Notes: a model not told the origin generated them from the letters alone. A DNA stretch of 64,000 bases from RYN-230 sp963704995 (GCA_963704995.1 CAVPIM010000017.1:620001-684000), one strand, 5' to 3'; positions 28,309-37,725 are shown, counted from the first letter of the stretch. Made by a program: numbers and translations.

Positions 28309-29363
28309 CGCGCGCTCGCGGGGGCGGTGGCGCCCGTGTGCGCGGACCGGGTGGCGGCGCGCGTCGGGCTCGCGGACTGCTTCGCGGCCGCGGTCGCCGT
28401 GGAGGTCGGCGACGGGGTCGGGGCCGGGCTCGGGGCGGCGGCGGTCGCGCTGGCCAGCGACCCGTAGTTACCGGTCCGGCCCGCGGTCATCTGCTCGTAC
28501 AGGGCCTGTGCCACGACGATCTGGCCGATCGCGGTATCCGCATCGTCCACGCTGCTGAAGTGATCCGGCCGGCCGGCCGACCGCATCACGTCGATGGCGC
28601 TGCCCGGCCCGGAGCCCGCCAGCTGCCCGGCCACCACCGTGCCGTTGCCCGCCAGGTTCAGCTGCTGCGCCACCGTGACCAGGGTCTGGCTCGCGCTGCT
28701 GGTGGCGCTGGTCACCGGCGGGACGCCCGGGATAATCACGACAGCCAGCGTGGCACGGGCGGCCGGGGTCCCGCTGGTACTCAGGAAACCTCCGGCCGCG
28801 TAGCCGCTGAGGATCGCCTTGCCGGCTGCGTCGGCCACCCCGGGCGCGGGGTCGGCCGGGCCGTTCTTGGTCAGGATCGCGCTGGCGATGAGCTGCGCCG
28901 CCTGAGCCTGCTGCGAGCCGGCCCGCAGGGTGACACCGGCCGGCGTCAGCTGCCGGTTCAGCGTGTCCAGGTCCGACTGGGTGCCGGTGGCGAAGAACTG
29001 GCTCTGCAGCTGCACCTGGCCGGTCACGGTCGCACCGGCCACGGTGAGCGCTGAGGTGACCCCGGTGACCACCCCGCCCGGGAATCCGGGCGCCGTGACC
29101 AGGACCACGCGCTGGCCGTCCAGCAGGCCGTTCAGCGCCAGGTGCTCACCCGCCTGGGCGTACGCCTGGGCCGCCCCCAGCTGGTTCTGGAACTGGCGGT
29201 TCTGCGCGTACAGCGCGTCGATCCGTTTCTTCTCCGCGTTGGCGGTCTTCTGCAGCCCGCTGAGGACGGCCGGCTTGAGCGCGGTGGACCCGACCACGAT
29301 CCCGATCGCCAGCGCCAGGAAGACGGCGACGATGGACACCAGGTGGTAGCGGAAATCGATCAC
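28305..29363 (-). CDS. steB: SteB / MctB-family envelope protein (copper transporter family)
   Basis: The 352-residue protein starts with the family signature IDFRYHLVSIVAVFLALAIGIVVG, a single membrane segment. It continues with a coiled-coil stretch (EKKRIDALYAQNRQFQNQL) and an extracytoplasmic Ala/Thr-rich domain, ending in a Ser/Thr/Ala tail. Homologues are MctB of Mycobacterium tuberculosis, reported to limit copper, and SteB of Corynebacterium, reported to act with SteA at the septum. GTG 29363 was chosen because the signature begins there. It lies 11 bases after steA and overlaps the following gene, in the conserved recN-steA-steB order. Confidence 0.85.
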   Translation of the reverse strand: MIDFRYHLVSIVAVFLALAIGIVVGSTALKPAVLSGLQKTANAEKKRIDALYAQNRQFQNQLGAAQAYAQAGEHLALNGLLDGQRVVLVTAPGFPGGVVTGVTSALTVAGATVTGQVQLQSQFFATGTQSDLDTLNRQLTPAGVTLRAGSQQAQAAQLIASAILTKNGPADPAPGVADAAGKAILSGYAAGGFLSTSGTPAARATLAVVIIPGVPPVTSATSSASQTLVTVAQQLNLAGNGTVVAGQLAGSGPGSAIDVMRSAGRPDHFSSVDDADTAIGQIVVAQALYEQMTAGRTGNYGSLASATAAAPSPAPTPSPTSTATAAAKQSASPTRAATRSAHTGATAPASAR

Positions 29364-29374
29364 GGGAGGCTGGC

Positions 29375-30571
29375 CTAGAACAATCCGCTGAGCCAGTACC
29401 GCACGCCGTCCCACTGGGCGCCGAGGTACGTGAAGAAGATCTGGCCGGCCGGGGACGCGAGCATGACCACGAGGATGGTGGTGCAGGCGGCCAGGACCAG
29501 CACCATCAGGGCCCAGCCGGAGATGCGCTGGCGGTAGAGCCGGCTGACGCCCTTCGCGTCCACCAGCTTGCTGCCGACCCGGAGCCGGGTCAGCCAGGTG
29601 CTGGCGTACCCGGCCCGGCCCTTGTCCAGGAACTCGTCCAGGGTGTTGTGGGTGCCCACGGCGACGATCAGGCTGGCGCCCTTGGTGTCCGCCATCAGCA
29701 GGGCCACGTCCTCACTGGTACCGCCGGCGGCGCAGACCACCGAGGACAGCCCGAGCCGCTCCAGCCGTTCCTGGCCGGGAGCCCGGCCGTCGTGCGGGTA
29801 GGCGTGCACCACCAGCTCCGCGCCGCAGCGCAGTCCCTCGTCCGTGACCGAGTCCATGTCACCGACGATGATGTCAGGAAGATAGCCCGCCTCGAGCAGC
29901 GCGTCGGCCCCGCCGTCCACCCCGATCATGACCGGCTTGAACTCGCGGATGTAGGGCCGCAGCACGGCGAGGTCCTCGCGGAAGCGGTTGCCGCGCACCA
30001 CGACCAGCACGTGCCGCCCGTCGATCCTGGTCCGCAGGTCGGGCGCGGCGATGCCGTCGACCAGCAGCCCGCCCTCGCCTTTCACGTACTCCAGCGTGTT
30101 GGTCACGAAGTCCTGGAGCTGCGCGGCGATGCCGTCCTTGGCTGAGGTCATGGCCTCGGCCACCGTCCCGGCGGTCTGCACCCGTCCCTTGGCCACGACC
30201 TCGTCGCCCGCGTACAGCGTGTCGCCGTGCAGCCGGACCAGGGTGCCCTCGCTGACCTTGGTGAACACGTCCGGGCCGACGTCGTCCACCAGCGGTATCC
30301 CGGCGTCGATCAGCAGCTGGGGGCCGAGGTTCGGGTACCGGCCGCTGATGCTGGGCGCGACGTTCACCACCGCCGCGACCTGCTGGCGCAGCAGCGCCTC
30401 CGCGCCGAGCCGGTCCAGGTCCGCGTGGTCGATGATGGCGATCTCGCCCACGCGCAGGCGCTTGGTCAGGTTCTTGGTCCGGCGGTCCAGCCGGGCAGCC
30501 CCCATCACACCGGGGAGGTCTTCTGGCCTGCTCCGGTGCCGTATCGGGAGTTTCAGGAACGGGGCCATCAT
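29375..30571 (-). CDS. steA: SteA, putative cytokinetic ring protein
   Basis: The 398-residue protein contains LDRRTKNLTKRLRVGEIAIIDH, then GPDVFTKVSEGTLVRLHGDTLY, and a thiamin pyrophosphokinase-like region IGVDGGADALLEAGYLPDIIVGDMDSVTDE (about residues 220-250). A C-terminal membrane segment follows (ALMVLVLAACTTILVVMLA). These features and the place between recN and steB identify SteA, which localises to the division septum and affects cell separation in Corynebacterium. The start has two adjacent ATG codons, with AGGATGG upstream. Confidence 0.9.
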   Translation of the reverse strand: MMAPFLKLPIRHRSRPEDLPGVMGAARLDRRTKNLTKRLRVGEIAIIDHADLDRLGAEALLRQQVAAVVNVAPSISGRYPNLGPQLLIDAGIPLVDDVGPDVFTKVSEGTLVRLHGDTLYAGDEVVAKGRVQTAGTVAEAMTSAKDGIAAQLQDFVTNTLEYVKGEGGLLVDGIAAPDLRTRIDGRHVLVVVRGNRFREDLAVLRPYIREFKPVMIGVDGGADALLEAGYLPDIIVGDMDSVTDEGLRCGAELVVHAYPHDGRAPGQERLERLGLSSVVCAAGGTSEDVALLMADTKGASLIVAVGTHNTLDEFLDKGRAGYASTWLTRLRVGSKLVDAKGVSRLYRQRISGWALMVLVLAACTTILVVMLASPAGQIFFTYLGAQWDGVRYWLSGLF

Positions 30572-30618
30572 CGCAGTCCATCCTGCCAGACCGGCTGAGT
30601 GGACGAGGTCACCCCCGC

Positions 30619-32379
30619 TCAGCCGGCCCGGTGCCCGTCGGCCGCCGCCCGTTCCGCGGCGGCGGCGGTGAGCAGCTCGCCCGCGTGCGCGCGGCCGTAC
30701 TCGGAGTCCTCGAGGCCGGCCAGCATCCGGGACAGCTCCGTGACCCGCCCGGCGTCGTCGAGCCGGGTCACGCCGCTGCGCGTCACGCTGCCGTCGCCTG
30801 CCTTCTCCACCACCAGGTGGGTGTCCGCGAACGCGGCGACCTGGGGCAGGTGGGTGACCACGATGACCTGGGCGAGCCGGGCCAGCCGGGCCAGCCGGCG
30901 CCCGATCTCCACCGCCGCCTTGCCGCCGACCCCGGCGTCGACCTCGTCGAACACGAACGTCGGCACGGGGTCGGCGCCGGCGAACACCACCTCGATCGCG
31001 AGCATGACCCGGGACAGCTCACCGCCCGAGGCGCCCTTGGCCAGGGGCAGCGCCGGCGCCCCGGGGTGCGCGGCCAGCCGGATCTCCACCTCGTCCGCGC
31101 CGTGCGGGCCGAATTCCTCCTGCGGGGTGACCGCCACCGTGAGCGACGCGTGCGGCATGGCCAGGGCGGCCAGCTCGCCGGTCACGTCGGCGGCGAAGCG
31201 GGCGGCGGCGTCCTTGCGCAGCGTGGTGAGCTGGCCCGCCAGCCCGGCGACGGCCTCGCCGAGCTGCTCCGCCTCCGCGGCCAGGCCGGTGATCCGGTCA
31301 TCGTCGCTGTCCAGCTCGCCCAGCCGGGCAGCGGCCTGCCGGGCCCAGTCCAGCACGGAGGCCACGTCCCCGCCCTCGCCGTCCGCCGCGCCGCCGGCCG
31401 CGTAGCTGCGGACCAGCCGGGTCAGGTCGGCGCGACGCTGCTGCACGGCCGCCAGCCGGGCCGGGTCCGCCTCGACCGATTCCACGTACGAGGCCAGTTC
31501 CGCCCCGATGTCGGAGATGAGGTAGGCCGCCTCGGACAGCCGGCCCGCGAGCCCGCCCAGCTCAGCGTCGTGGGCGGCGACGGCCTCCAGCGCCTGGGTG
31601 GCGGTGGCCAGCAGGCTGCTGGCGTCGGGCAGGTCGTAGGACCCGCTGGACGGGTCGCCGAGCAGCGCGTCGTGCGCCGCGCTGGCCGCGGTGTGCAGCC
31701 CGTCCGCGTTGGCCAGCCGCTCCTCCTCCGCGCGCAGCTCCACGTCCTCGCCCGCGACCGGCTCCAGCCGCTCGATCTCGGCCAGCCCGCGGCGCAGGTC
31801 CTCGGCCTCCTGGGCCCGCTCGCGGGCCTGCCCGGTCAGTTCCTCCAGCTCGGCCCGGATCTCGCGGTGCCGCTGGTAGGCGCGGTGGTAGTCGGCGGCC
31901 ACGGCGGCCAGTTCGGGACCGGCGAACCGGTCCAGCGATTCCCGCTGCCGGCCTGGCCGCAGCAGCTGCTGCTGATCGGCCTGCCCGTGCACCGCCACCA
32001 GGTCGTCGGCCAGGTAGGTGAGCAGCGACACGGGCACGGAGTGGCCGCCGGCGTAGGCCCGTGAGCGCCCTTCCGCGGACACCGAGCGGCTGACGATCAG
32101 GGTGGCCCCGTCGTCGTCGAGCTCGCCGCCCGCCTCGGTCACCTGCCCGGCCACCCGCCCGGCGGGGTCGATGCGCAGCCGTCCCTCGACCGTGGCCCGG
32201 TCGGAGCCGGGGCGCACCCGGGCCGGGTCGGCCCGGCCGCCGAACATGAGGCCGAGGCCGGTCACCACCATGGTCTTGCCCGCCCCGGTCTCCCCGGTGA
32301 CCACGGTGAACCCCGGCGACAGCTCCAGCACGGCGTCCTCGATCACGCCGAGCGCGTTAATGCGGACTTCCTCAAGCAT
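30619..32379 (-). CDS. recN: RecN, DNA repair SMC-like ATPase
   Basis: The 586-residue protein has Walker A GETGAGKT near residue 30. A long coiled-coil middle (about 150-370) is rich in Glu/Arg/Ala. The C-terminal half holds ASGGELSRVMLAIEV (signature) and PTFVFDEVDAGVGG (Walker B). RecN binds broken DNA ends and supports recombinational repair. ATG 32379 starts the conserved LEEVRINALGVIEDAVLEL and overlaps the end of nadK by 8 bases; AGGAG lies upstream. It is part of the tlyA-nadK-recN-steA operon. Confidence 0.95.
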   Translation of the reverse strand: MLEEVRINALGVIEDAVLELSPGFTVVTGETGAGKTMVVTGLGLMFGGRADPARVRPGSDRATVEGRLRIDPAGRVAGQVTEAGGELDDDGATLIVSRSVSAEGRSRAYAGGHSVPVSLLTYLADDLVAVHGQADQQQLLRPGRQRESLDRFAGPELAAVAADYHRAYQRHREIRAELEELTGQARERAQEAEDLRRGLAEIERLEPVAGEDVELRAEEERLANADGLHTAASAAHDALLGDPSSGSYDLPDASSLLATATQALEAVAAHDAELGGLAGRLSEAAYLISDIGAELASYVESVEADPARLAAVQQRRADLTRLVRSYAAGGAADGEGGDVASVLDWARQAAARLGELDSDDDRITGLAAEAEQLGEAVAGLAGQLTTLRKDAAARFAADVTGELAALAMPHASLTVAVTPQEEFGPHGADEVEIRLAAHPGAPALPLAKGASGGELSRVMLAIEVVFAGADPVPTFVFDEVDAGVGGKAAVEIGRRLARLARLAQVIVVTHLPQVAAFADTHLVVEKAGDGSVTRSGVTRLDDAGRVTELSRMLAGLEDSEYGRAHAGELLTAAAAERAAADGHRAG

Positions 32380-33340
32380 GAGCGCGTGGCTCCTGTTCGA
32401 TGTGGCGGGCACCCGGGCGCCCCCGCCAGCCGGCGACCGGCAGGCCGAACTTGGCGACCAGCCGGTCGGTGAACGGCGCGCCGCCCGCGGCGGCGTCATC
32501 CCCGCCGCGCAGCCGGGCGAGCAGCACCGGGGCGGCGCCGCGGCGGACCTCGATCCGTGCGCCGGCCTGCAGGTTGACGCGGCGCCGCCCGTCGCACCAC
32601 AGCACGCCCGCGAACGACTGGCCGACGGCGGGGCCGCCGAGGACCTCGATCGCGAGCAGCGAACCGGGCGAGATGACCAGCGGGCCGGCGAACAGGGCGT
32701 GCGCGCTGATCGGCACCATCAGCAGCGCCTCGACCTCCGGCCACACGACCGGGCCGCCCGCCGAGAAGGCGTACGCCGTGGAGCCCGTCGGCGTGGCGCA
32801 GACCACGCCGTCGCAGCCCCACCGGGACAGCGGACGGCCGTCGATCTCGGTGACCACCTCGATCATCCGCTCCCGCGCGACCTTCTCCACGGTGGCCTCG
32901 TTCAGCGCCCAGGTCCGGGCGATGACCGTGCCGTTCTGCCGCACGGTCACGTCCACCGTCATCCGCTGCTCCACGGTGTACTGGCGGGTGATCACCCGGT
33001 CGATCACGTCGGGCAGGTCGTCGTACTCGGCCTCGGCCAGGAAGCCGACGTGCCCGAGGTTCACCCCCAGCAGCGGCACCCCGGCGGGGCGGGTCATCTC
33101 GGCCACCCGCAGCAGGGTCCCGTCCCCGCCGAGGACGAGGACCATCTCGGCGCCGCGGGCGGCGTCGGGGGTGGCCGGCACCACCTCGGCGCCCGGGCAC
33201 TGCAGGTCGGCGGCCTCGGTGTCCACGACGCGGACCGCTATCCCGGCGGCGATCAGCATGTCCACCACGAGCCGGGCGCTGGTCACCGCCGCGGCCCGGC
33301 CCGTGTGCGCCGTCACGAGCACCGTCCGGGTGGGGTTCAC
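32372..33340 (-). CDS. nadK: NAD kinase
   Basis: This 322-residue ATP(or polyphosphate)-NAD kinase makes NADP. It shows the GGDGT motif (VLVLGGDGTLLRVAE, about residues 68-82), LNEATVE (the Asn-Glu pair that contacts the ribose), and CDGVVCATPTGSTAYAFSAGGPV (split as the conserved TPTGSTAY element). GTG 33340 overlaps the tlyA stop (GTGA), and the 3' end overlaps recN, so the three are co-translated. Confidence 0.95.
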   Translation of the reverse strand: MNPTRTVLVTAHTGRAAAVTSARLVVDMLIAAGIAVRVVDTEAADLQCPGAEVVPATPDAARGAEMVLVLGGDGTLLRVAEMTRPAGVPLLGVNLGHVGFLAEAEYDDLPDVIDRVITRQYTVEQRMTVDVTVRQNGTVIARTWALNEATVEKVARERMIEVVTEIDGRPLSRWGCDGVVCATPTGSTAYAFSAGGPVVWPEVEALLMVPISAHALFAGPLVISPGSLLAIEVLGGPAVGQSFAGVLWCDGRRRVNLQAGARIEVRRGAAPVLLARLRGGDDAAAGGAPFTDRLVAKFGLPVAGWRGRPGARHIEQEPRAHA

Positions 33341-34137
33341 TGGGGTCCTTCCGCGATGACCTGCGCGAGACTGGCCGCCTCCAGTGGCGGCGCACCGCGC
33401 CGCAGCCACAGGAAGTACTCCACGTTCCCGGCCGGGCCGGGCAGCGGGCTGGCGGTGACGCCCGCCACGCCCAGGCCGCTGCCCGCGGCGGCCGTGGCCA
33501 CCGCGGTCACGGCCCCGGCCCGCAACTGCGGGTCACGCACCACCCCGCCCGCGCCGACGTGCCCCTTGCCTACCTCGAACTGGGGCTTCACCAGGAGCAG
33601 GAAGTCGGCGTCCGGGGCCGCGCAGCGGACCAGGGCGGGCAGCACCAGGCGGAGCGAGATGAACGACAGGTCGGCGGTGACCAGGGCAGGCGGCGGGGCC
33701 ACCTGCCCCGGCTCCAGGTGCCGCACGTTCACCCGGTCGAGCACGGTGACCCGGTCGTCGGTGCGCAGCGCCCAGGCCAGCTGGCCGTAGCCCACGTCCA
33801 CCGCCACCACCTGGGCCGCGCCGGCCCGCAGCAGCACATCGGTGAAGCCGCCGGTGGACGCGCCCGCGTCCAGGCAGCGGCGGCCCGCCACGGGCAGGCC
33901 CGGGAAGGCGGCCAGCGCCCCCGCGAGCTTGCGCCCGCCGCGGGAGGCGTACTCCGGGCCGGCCTCGGCGCCGGTGACCGCGATCGGGTCGTCGGCGGTC
34001 ACCTGCGTCGCGGTCTTGCCCGCGGACTGGCCGGCCACCACCACCCGCCCGGCGGTGACCAGCTCCGCGGCGTGCTCCCGGGACCGGGCCAGCCCGCGGC
34101 GCACCAGTTCGGCGTCGAGACGTCTCCGGGTACTCAT
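33337..34137 (-). CDS. tlyA: TlyA, rRNA 2'-O-methyltransferase (hemolysin A family)
   Basis: The 266-residue protein has an N-terminal S4 RNA-binding domain (LDAELVRRGLARSREHAAEL, then AGRVVVAG). A FtsJ-like methyltransferase follows with CLDAGASTGGFTDVLL (SAM loop, about residues 86-101), VDVGYGQL, ADLSFISL and LVKPQFEVG, which supply the catalytic Lys-Asp-Lys-Glu set. TlyA methylates 16S C1409 and 23S C1920 and sets capreomycin sensitivity in mycobacteria. ATG 34137 fits the usual N-terminus; an in-frame upstream ATG exists. Confidence 0.95.
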   Translation of the reverse strand: MSTRRRLDAELVRRGLARSREHAAELVTAGRVVVAGQSAGKTATQVTADDPIAVTGAEAGPEYASRGGRKLAGALAAFPGLPVAGRRCLDAGASTGGFTDVLLRAGAAQVVAVDVGYGQLAWALRTDDRVTVLDRVNVRHLEPGQVAPPPALVTADLSFISLRLVLPALVRCAAPDADFLLLVKPQFEVGKGHVGAGGVVRDPQLRAGAVTAVATAAAGSGLGVAGVTASPLPGPAGNVEYFLWLRRGAPPLEAASLAQVIAEGPQ

Positions 34138-34156
34138 GCGGTGGATGCCTCGCCGT

Positions 34157-34450
34157 TCAGCTGTCCGGGGTCGGATACGTTCCATGAGCAGCCGCTGCGG
34201 GCGGGATCTGCGCGGACGCGGTGGGGGCCTGCGGAAAGTGGTCGTTTCCTGAATCAAGGGTACCCAGCGCCCCGGTCAGCTCCGCGTGGATGTGCTCGAA
34301 GACGGCCGCATGCTCGGGCAGCGGCAGGTCCGCCAGGTCGCCCAGCCGCCCCAGGGCCTGATCCACCCGCGGGTCGCCGGTGAGAGCGGTGCTCTCCGGG
34401 GTACTGGCGGGGGCGGTCACGGCGGGCGCCACCGGATCGTTCTGCGTCAC
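34157..34450 (-). CDS. Small conserved actinobacterial protein (97 aa)
   Basis: The core PRVDQALGRLGDLADLPLPEHAAVFEHIHAEL is an acidic amphipathic helical pair that I recognise from small proteins encoded just before tlyA in many actinobacteria; no function is known. The flanks are Pro/Thr/Ala-rich and probably disordered. GTG 34450 starts the frame. It lies 19 bases upstream of tlyA, so it is likely the first gene of that operon. Confidence 0.7.
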   Translation of the reverse strand: MTQNDPVAPAVTAPASTPESTALTGDPRVDQALGRLGDLADLPLPEHAAVFEHIHAELTGALGTLDSGNDHFPQAPTASAQIPPAAAAHGTYPTPDS

Positions 34451-34610
34451 GTCGCGCTCCTCGGCAGGGTTGCGTGCTACGGGGCGGTCCCCGACGAAAC
34501 GCTACCGTCCGGAGGCGGCCGGAGGCGCCACCAACGGCTGGCGCCACGCCCATGGCGTCATCAGCGGGCCGGGAGTTGCACAATGGACTCTCCCCGGGAA
34601 GGGAGGCGAC

Positions 34611-34955
34611 ATGGCGACAGCTGAAGAGTGCCGGGCGGCGCTGGAGGCGCTGGCCGGGCGTATGTCCGAGGTCGACCCGCAGAAGCGGGCCGCGGTCCTG
34701 GCCGACCGCTCCCTCAGCTGCACGGTCACCGACCTCGCGGTCACGTTCACCACCAAGCTCGGCCCGGACGGCGCCGGCCCGGTCACCGAGGCCGGGCCGG
34801 GCGACCCCCCGGCCCAGGTCCGCTTCTCGGCCACGAGCGACGAGCTGCTGGCCGTGTCCGGCGACCCGAAGCGCTTCGTCCGCTCCTGGCTGACCGGCAA
34901 GGTGAAGGTCGAGGCCAGCCTCAGCGACCTGCTCCGCCTGCGCAAGCTGCTGTGA
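34611..34955 (+). CDS. SCP2 sterol-binding domain protein
   Basis: The 114-residue product matches the single-domain SCP2 fold: the N-terminal helix EECRAALEALAGRM, strands LSCTVTDLAVTFTTKL and AQVRFSATSDELLAVSG, and the C-terminal WLTGKVKVEASLSDLLRLRKLL. Such proteins bind sterols or other lipids in a hydrophobic tunnel. ATG 34611 follows GGGAGG by four bases. The nei2 start is 3 bases after its stop, so the two are co-transcribed although no functional link is obvious. Confidence 0.85.
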   Translation: MATAEECRAALEALAGRMSEVDPQKRAAVLADRSLSCTVTDLAVTFTTKLGPDGAGPVTEAGPGDPPAQVRFSATSDELLAVSGDPKRFVRSWLTGKVKVEASLSDLLRLRKLL

Positions 34956-34958
34956 CCG

Positions 34959-35738
34959 GTGCCTGAGGGAGACACGGTCTGGCACGCCGCGAAGCGGCTG
35001 CGCGAGGCGCTGGCCGGGCGGGTGCTGACCCGCAGTGACTTCCGGGTCCCGCGGTACGCCACCACCGACCTGACCGGCCGCCAGGTGACGGAGTCGCTGT
35101 CGCGGGGCAAGCACCTGCTCACCCGGGTTGACGGCGGCCTGACCGTGCACACCCACCTGAAGATGGAGGGTGCGTGGCGGGTACGCCCGGCCGCGGCCCG
35201 GCTGTCCGAGGGTCACCGGGCGAGGCTGATCCTGGCCAACGACACCTGGCAGGCGGTCGGGTACCAGCTGGGGGTGGTCGAGGTGCTGCCCACCGGCAAG
35301 GAGGAGGACGCGGTCGGCCACCTCGGCCCGGATCTCCTCGGCCCGGGCTGGGACGCCGCCGAGGCGGTACGCCGCCTGCTGGCCGAGCCGGGCCGCCCGG
35401 CGGCCGAGGCGCTGCTGGACCAGCGCAACCTGGCCGGCATCGGCAACGTGTACAAGTGCGAGCTGCTGTTCCTGCGGGGCGTCCACCCGTGGCGGCCGGT
35501 CGGGGAGATCAGCGACCCGGCCGCGATGGTCCGGCTGGCCCACCGGCTGCTGGACGCCAACAAGGACCGGATCGGGCATATCACCACCGGATCGCGGCAG
35601 CGCGGCGAGGAGCACTGGGTGTACGGGCGGGGCGGGCGCCGCTGCCGCCGGTGCGGTGCCCTGATCCAGCGGGCCGATCAGGGCACCGACCCGGAGACGC
35701 GGATCACGTTCTGGTGCCCGCACTGCCAGCCCTGGTGA
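34959..35738 (+). CDS. nei2: Endonuclease VIII-like DNA glycosylase (Nei2)
   Basis: The 259-residue Fpg/Nei-family enzyme excises oxidised bases and cleaves the abasic strand. After the start Met comes PEGDTVWHAAKRL, with the catalytic Pro and Glu; the PEGDTVW form is typical of actinobacterial Nei2. Then come LKMEGAWRV, LLDQRNLAGIGNVYKCELLF (helix-two-turn-helix, about residues 155-175) and a C-terminal zinc finger with CRRCG and CPHC. GTG 34959 was chosen by the fixed N-terminal Pro. A bidirectional terminator follows. Confidence 0.9.
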   Translation: MPEGDTVWHAAKRLREALAGRVLTRSDFRVPRYATTDLTGRQVTESLSRGKHLLTRVDGGLTVHTHLKMEGAWRVRPAAARLSEGHRARLILANDTWQAVGYQLGVVEVLPTGKEEDAVGHLGPDLLGPGWDAAEAVRRLLAEPGRPAAEALLDQRNLAGIGNVYKCELLFLRGVHPWRPVGEISDPAAMVRLAHRLLDANKDRIGHITTGSRQRGEEHWVYGRGGRRCRRCGALIQRADQGTDPETRITFWCPHCQPW

Positions 35739-35758
35739 CCCTGCCCCGGGCCTGGAGC

Positions 35759-35794
35759 ACCCGCCTGGCGGCAGCCCCGGGCCGCCAGGCGGGT
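35759..35794. terminator. Bidirectional stem-loop terminator between convergent genes
   Basis: ACCCGCCTGGCGGC (35759-35772) pairs perfectly with 35781-35794 around an 8-base loop. It lies between the convergent nei2 and ABC permease genes and can serve both. Confidence 0.75.
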
Positions 35795-35814
35795 ACCCGC
35801 TGGGACGCGCGGTC

Positions 35815-36651
35815 CTACGCGTCCCGCTTCAGGAAGGCGAAGGCCCCCGCGGCGATCGCGATCACCGCGTAGGCGGTGAACACCGCGAACCCGGTCCACG
35901 GGGAGAACATGGACGGCTGTCCCTGCGCGGGGATGGTGGACCAGATCTGGCTGCCCGCGTTGAACGGGATCCACTTGTCCACGTGGTCCTGCCAGTTCGA
36001 GGGCAGGAAGTTGATCAGCACGAACAGCACGAACAGCAGCCCGATGGACGCGGTGATCGCCCCCGCGGTGTGCCGCAGCAGCGTGCCCAGGCCGAAGGCC
36101 AGCATCCCGCATACGGCCAGGAACAGCGCGCCGCCGATCACCGCGCGCAGCACGTTGGGATCGCCGAGGGAGACGTTCAGGTTCTTCGAGGACAGGATGG
36201 CCTGGCCGATGAAGAACGACACGAACGACGCGACCAGCCCGGTCACCATGCTGACCAGGAAGAACACCACGCCCTTGGCCGCGAGCATGGTGCCGCGGCG
36301 CGGCTGCACGATCAGCGAGCTGCGGATCATCCCGGTCGAGTACTCGGAGGTGATGGTCAGCGCCCCGAGCACCGTGATGATGAGCTGGCCCAGGATCAGG
36401 CCGGCCAGGCTGCGCTGGGTCGCATCGAAGAGCGGCCCGTGGTCGGCGCCGCGCGAGACCGCTCCCAGGCAGGCCAGCGCGCCGATCCCGATCGTGACCA
36501 CGATCAGGGCGATCAGTGTCCAGTAGGTGGACCGGACCGAGCGGATCTTGGTGAACTCCGAGCGGAGCGCGCCGCCGAACCCGGCCCGGCGGGAGTCCGC
36601 GCCCCGCAGCGCCGCCGCGGCGCTGCCCGGCAGCTGTGTCGTCGTGGCCAT
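35815..36651 (-). CDS. ABC-2 type transporter permease
   Basis: The 278-residue product starts with a cytoplasmic part containing ALRSEFTKIRSVRSTYW, the usual lead-in of actinobacterial ABC-2 permeases. It then has six hydrophobic segments (first LIALIVVTIGIGALACLG, last FAVFTAYAVIAIAAGAFAFL). It pairs with the ATPase gene whose stop is one base before its start. The substrate is unknown. Confidence 0.85.
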   Translation of the reverse strand: MATTTQLPGSAAAALRGADSRRAGFGGALRSEFTKIRSVRSTYWTLIALIVVTIGIGALACLGAVSRGADHGPLFDATQRSLAGLILGQLIITVLGALTITSEYSTGMIRSSLIVQPRRGTMLAAKGVVFFLVSMVTGLVASFVSFFIGQAILSSKNLNVSLGDPNVLRAVIGGALFLAVCGMLAFGLGTLLRHTAGAITASIGLLFVLFVLINFLPSNWQDHVDKWIPFNAGSQIWSTIPAQGQPSMFSPWTGFAVFTAYAVIAIAAGAFAFLKRDA

Positions 36652-36652
36652 G

Positions 36653-37597
36653 TCAGACTGCCTCTCCGGTGGTCACTGGCTCCTGGGCGATGTCGGTACT
36701 GGCGTGGAACTCCACGCTGGACGCGGTGAGCTCCATGAACGCCTGCTCCAGCGAGGCGTGGGCCTGGGCCAGCTCGTGCAGCCGGATACGGCGCTCGAAG
36801 GCCAGGTCGCCGATCTGGTCCGGGGCCAGGCCCTGGACCACGAACGCGCCGTCCGGGGCGTCGGCCACGTGGCCGCCGGCCAGCGCGACGGCGCTCCGCA
36901 GGTCGTCGGCCTGGGGTGTGCGGACCCGGACCGTCTGCACCGAGTTACGGGCGATGAACTCGGCCACGGTGCAGTCGGCGATGAGCCGGCCCCGGCCGAT
37001 GACCAGGAGGTGATCCGCGGTGTTCTCCATCTCCGACATCAGGTGGCTGGACACGAAGACGGTGCGGCCCTCGGCGGCGAGCGCCTTCATCAGGTTCCTG
37101 ATCCACAGGATGCCCTCGGGGTCCAGCCCGTTGACCGGCTCGTCGAACATGAGGATGGCCGGGTCGCCGAGCAGCGCGCCGGCAATGCCGAGGCGCTGGC
37201 CCATGCCGAGGGAGAATCCCTTCGACCGCTTCCTGGCCACGTCGTTCAGGCCGACCAGGTCGAGCACCTCACCCACCCGGCGCGCGGGCAGGTTGTTGGT
37301 CTGGGCCAGGCAGAGCAGGTGGTTGTAGGCGCTGCGGCCGCCGTGCACCGCCTTGGCGTCCAGCAGCGCGCCCACCTCGCGCATCGGCTGGGCCAGCTCG
37401 CGGAAATCCTTGCCGTGCACCGTGACGGTGCCCTTGGTCGGGCGGTCCAGCCCGAGGATGAGCCGCATGGTGGTGGTCTTGCCCGCCCCGTTCGGGCCGA
37501 GGAAGCCGGTGATCTTGCCTGGCTCCACGCTGAATGACAGGTCGTCCACCGCGACCTTGTCCCCGTAGCGTTTCGTGAGGCTCCGCGCCTCGATCAT
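36653..37597 (-). CDS. ABC transporter ATP-binding protein
   Basis: The 314-residue ATPase has Walker A GPNGAGKTT (about residues 34-42), a signature of the form FSLGMGQRLGIAGALLG in place of LSGGQ (common in ABC-2 ATPases), and Walker B ILMFDEPVNGLDPEG. The His switch is in FVSSHLMSEME. The C-terminal 90 residues are a regulatory extension typical of drug- or lantibiotic-export ATPases. ATG 37597 has AAAGGA upstream; the frame is open further upstream without similarity. It is the first gene of a two-gene operon. Confidence 0.9.
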   Translation of the reverse strand: MIEARSLTKRYGDKVAVDDLSFSVEPGKITGFLGPNGAGKTTTMRLILGLDRPTKGTVTVHGKDFRELAQPMREVGALLDAKAVHGGRSAYNHLLCLAQTNNLPARRVGEVLDLVGLNDVARKRSKGFSLGMGQRLGIAGALLGDPAILMFDEPVNGLDPEGILWIRNLMKALAAEGRTVFVSSHLMSEMENTADHLLVIGRGRLIADCTVAEFIARNSVQTVRVRTPQADDLRSAVALAGGHVADAPDGAFVVQGLAPDQIGDLAFERRIRLHELAQAHASLEQAFMELTASSVEFHASTDIAQEPVTTGEAV

Positions 37598-37725
37598 TGA
37601 TTTGTCCTTTCTGCGCCCCCCGGGCCGGGTGCCCGCCTTCCGCGCAAGGACAGTCTTCCGGCTGCGGCGGGCCCGCACATCGCCCGCACGGCCGGCCCGT
37701 ATCCCCCAGGGGTGGATGCCGGACG

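Noticed and set aside
34100..34260. Longer tlyA starting at 34257
   Set aside because: The extra N-terminal residues overlap the small protein gene and lack similarity; the S4 domain starts right after ATG 34137.
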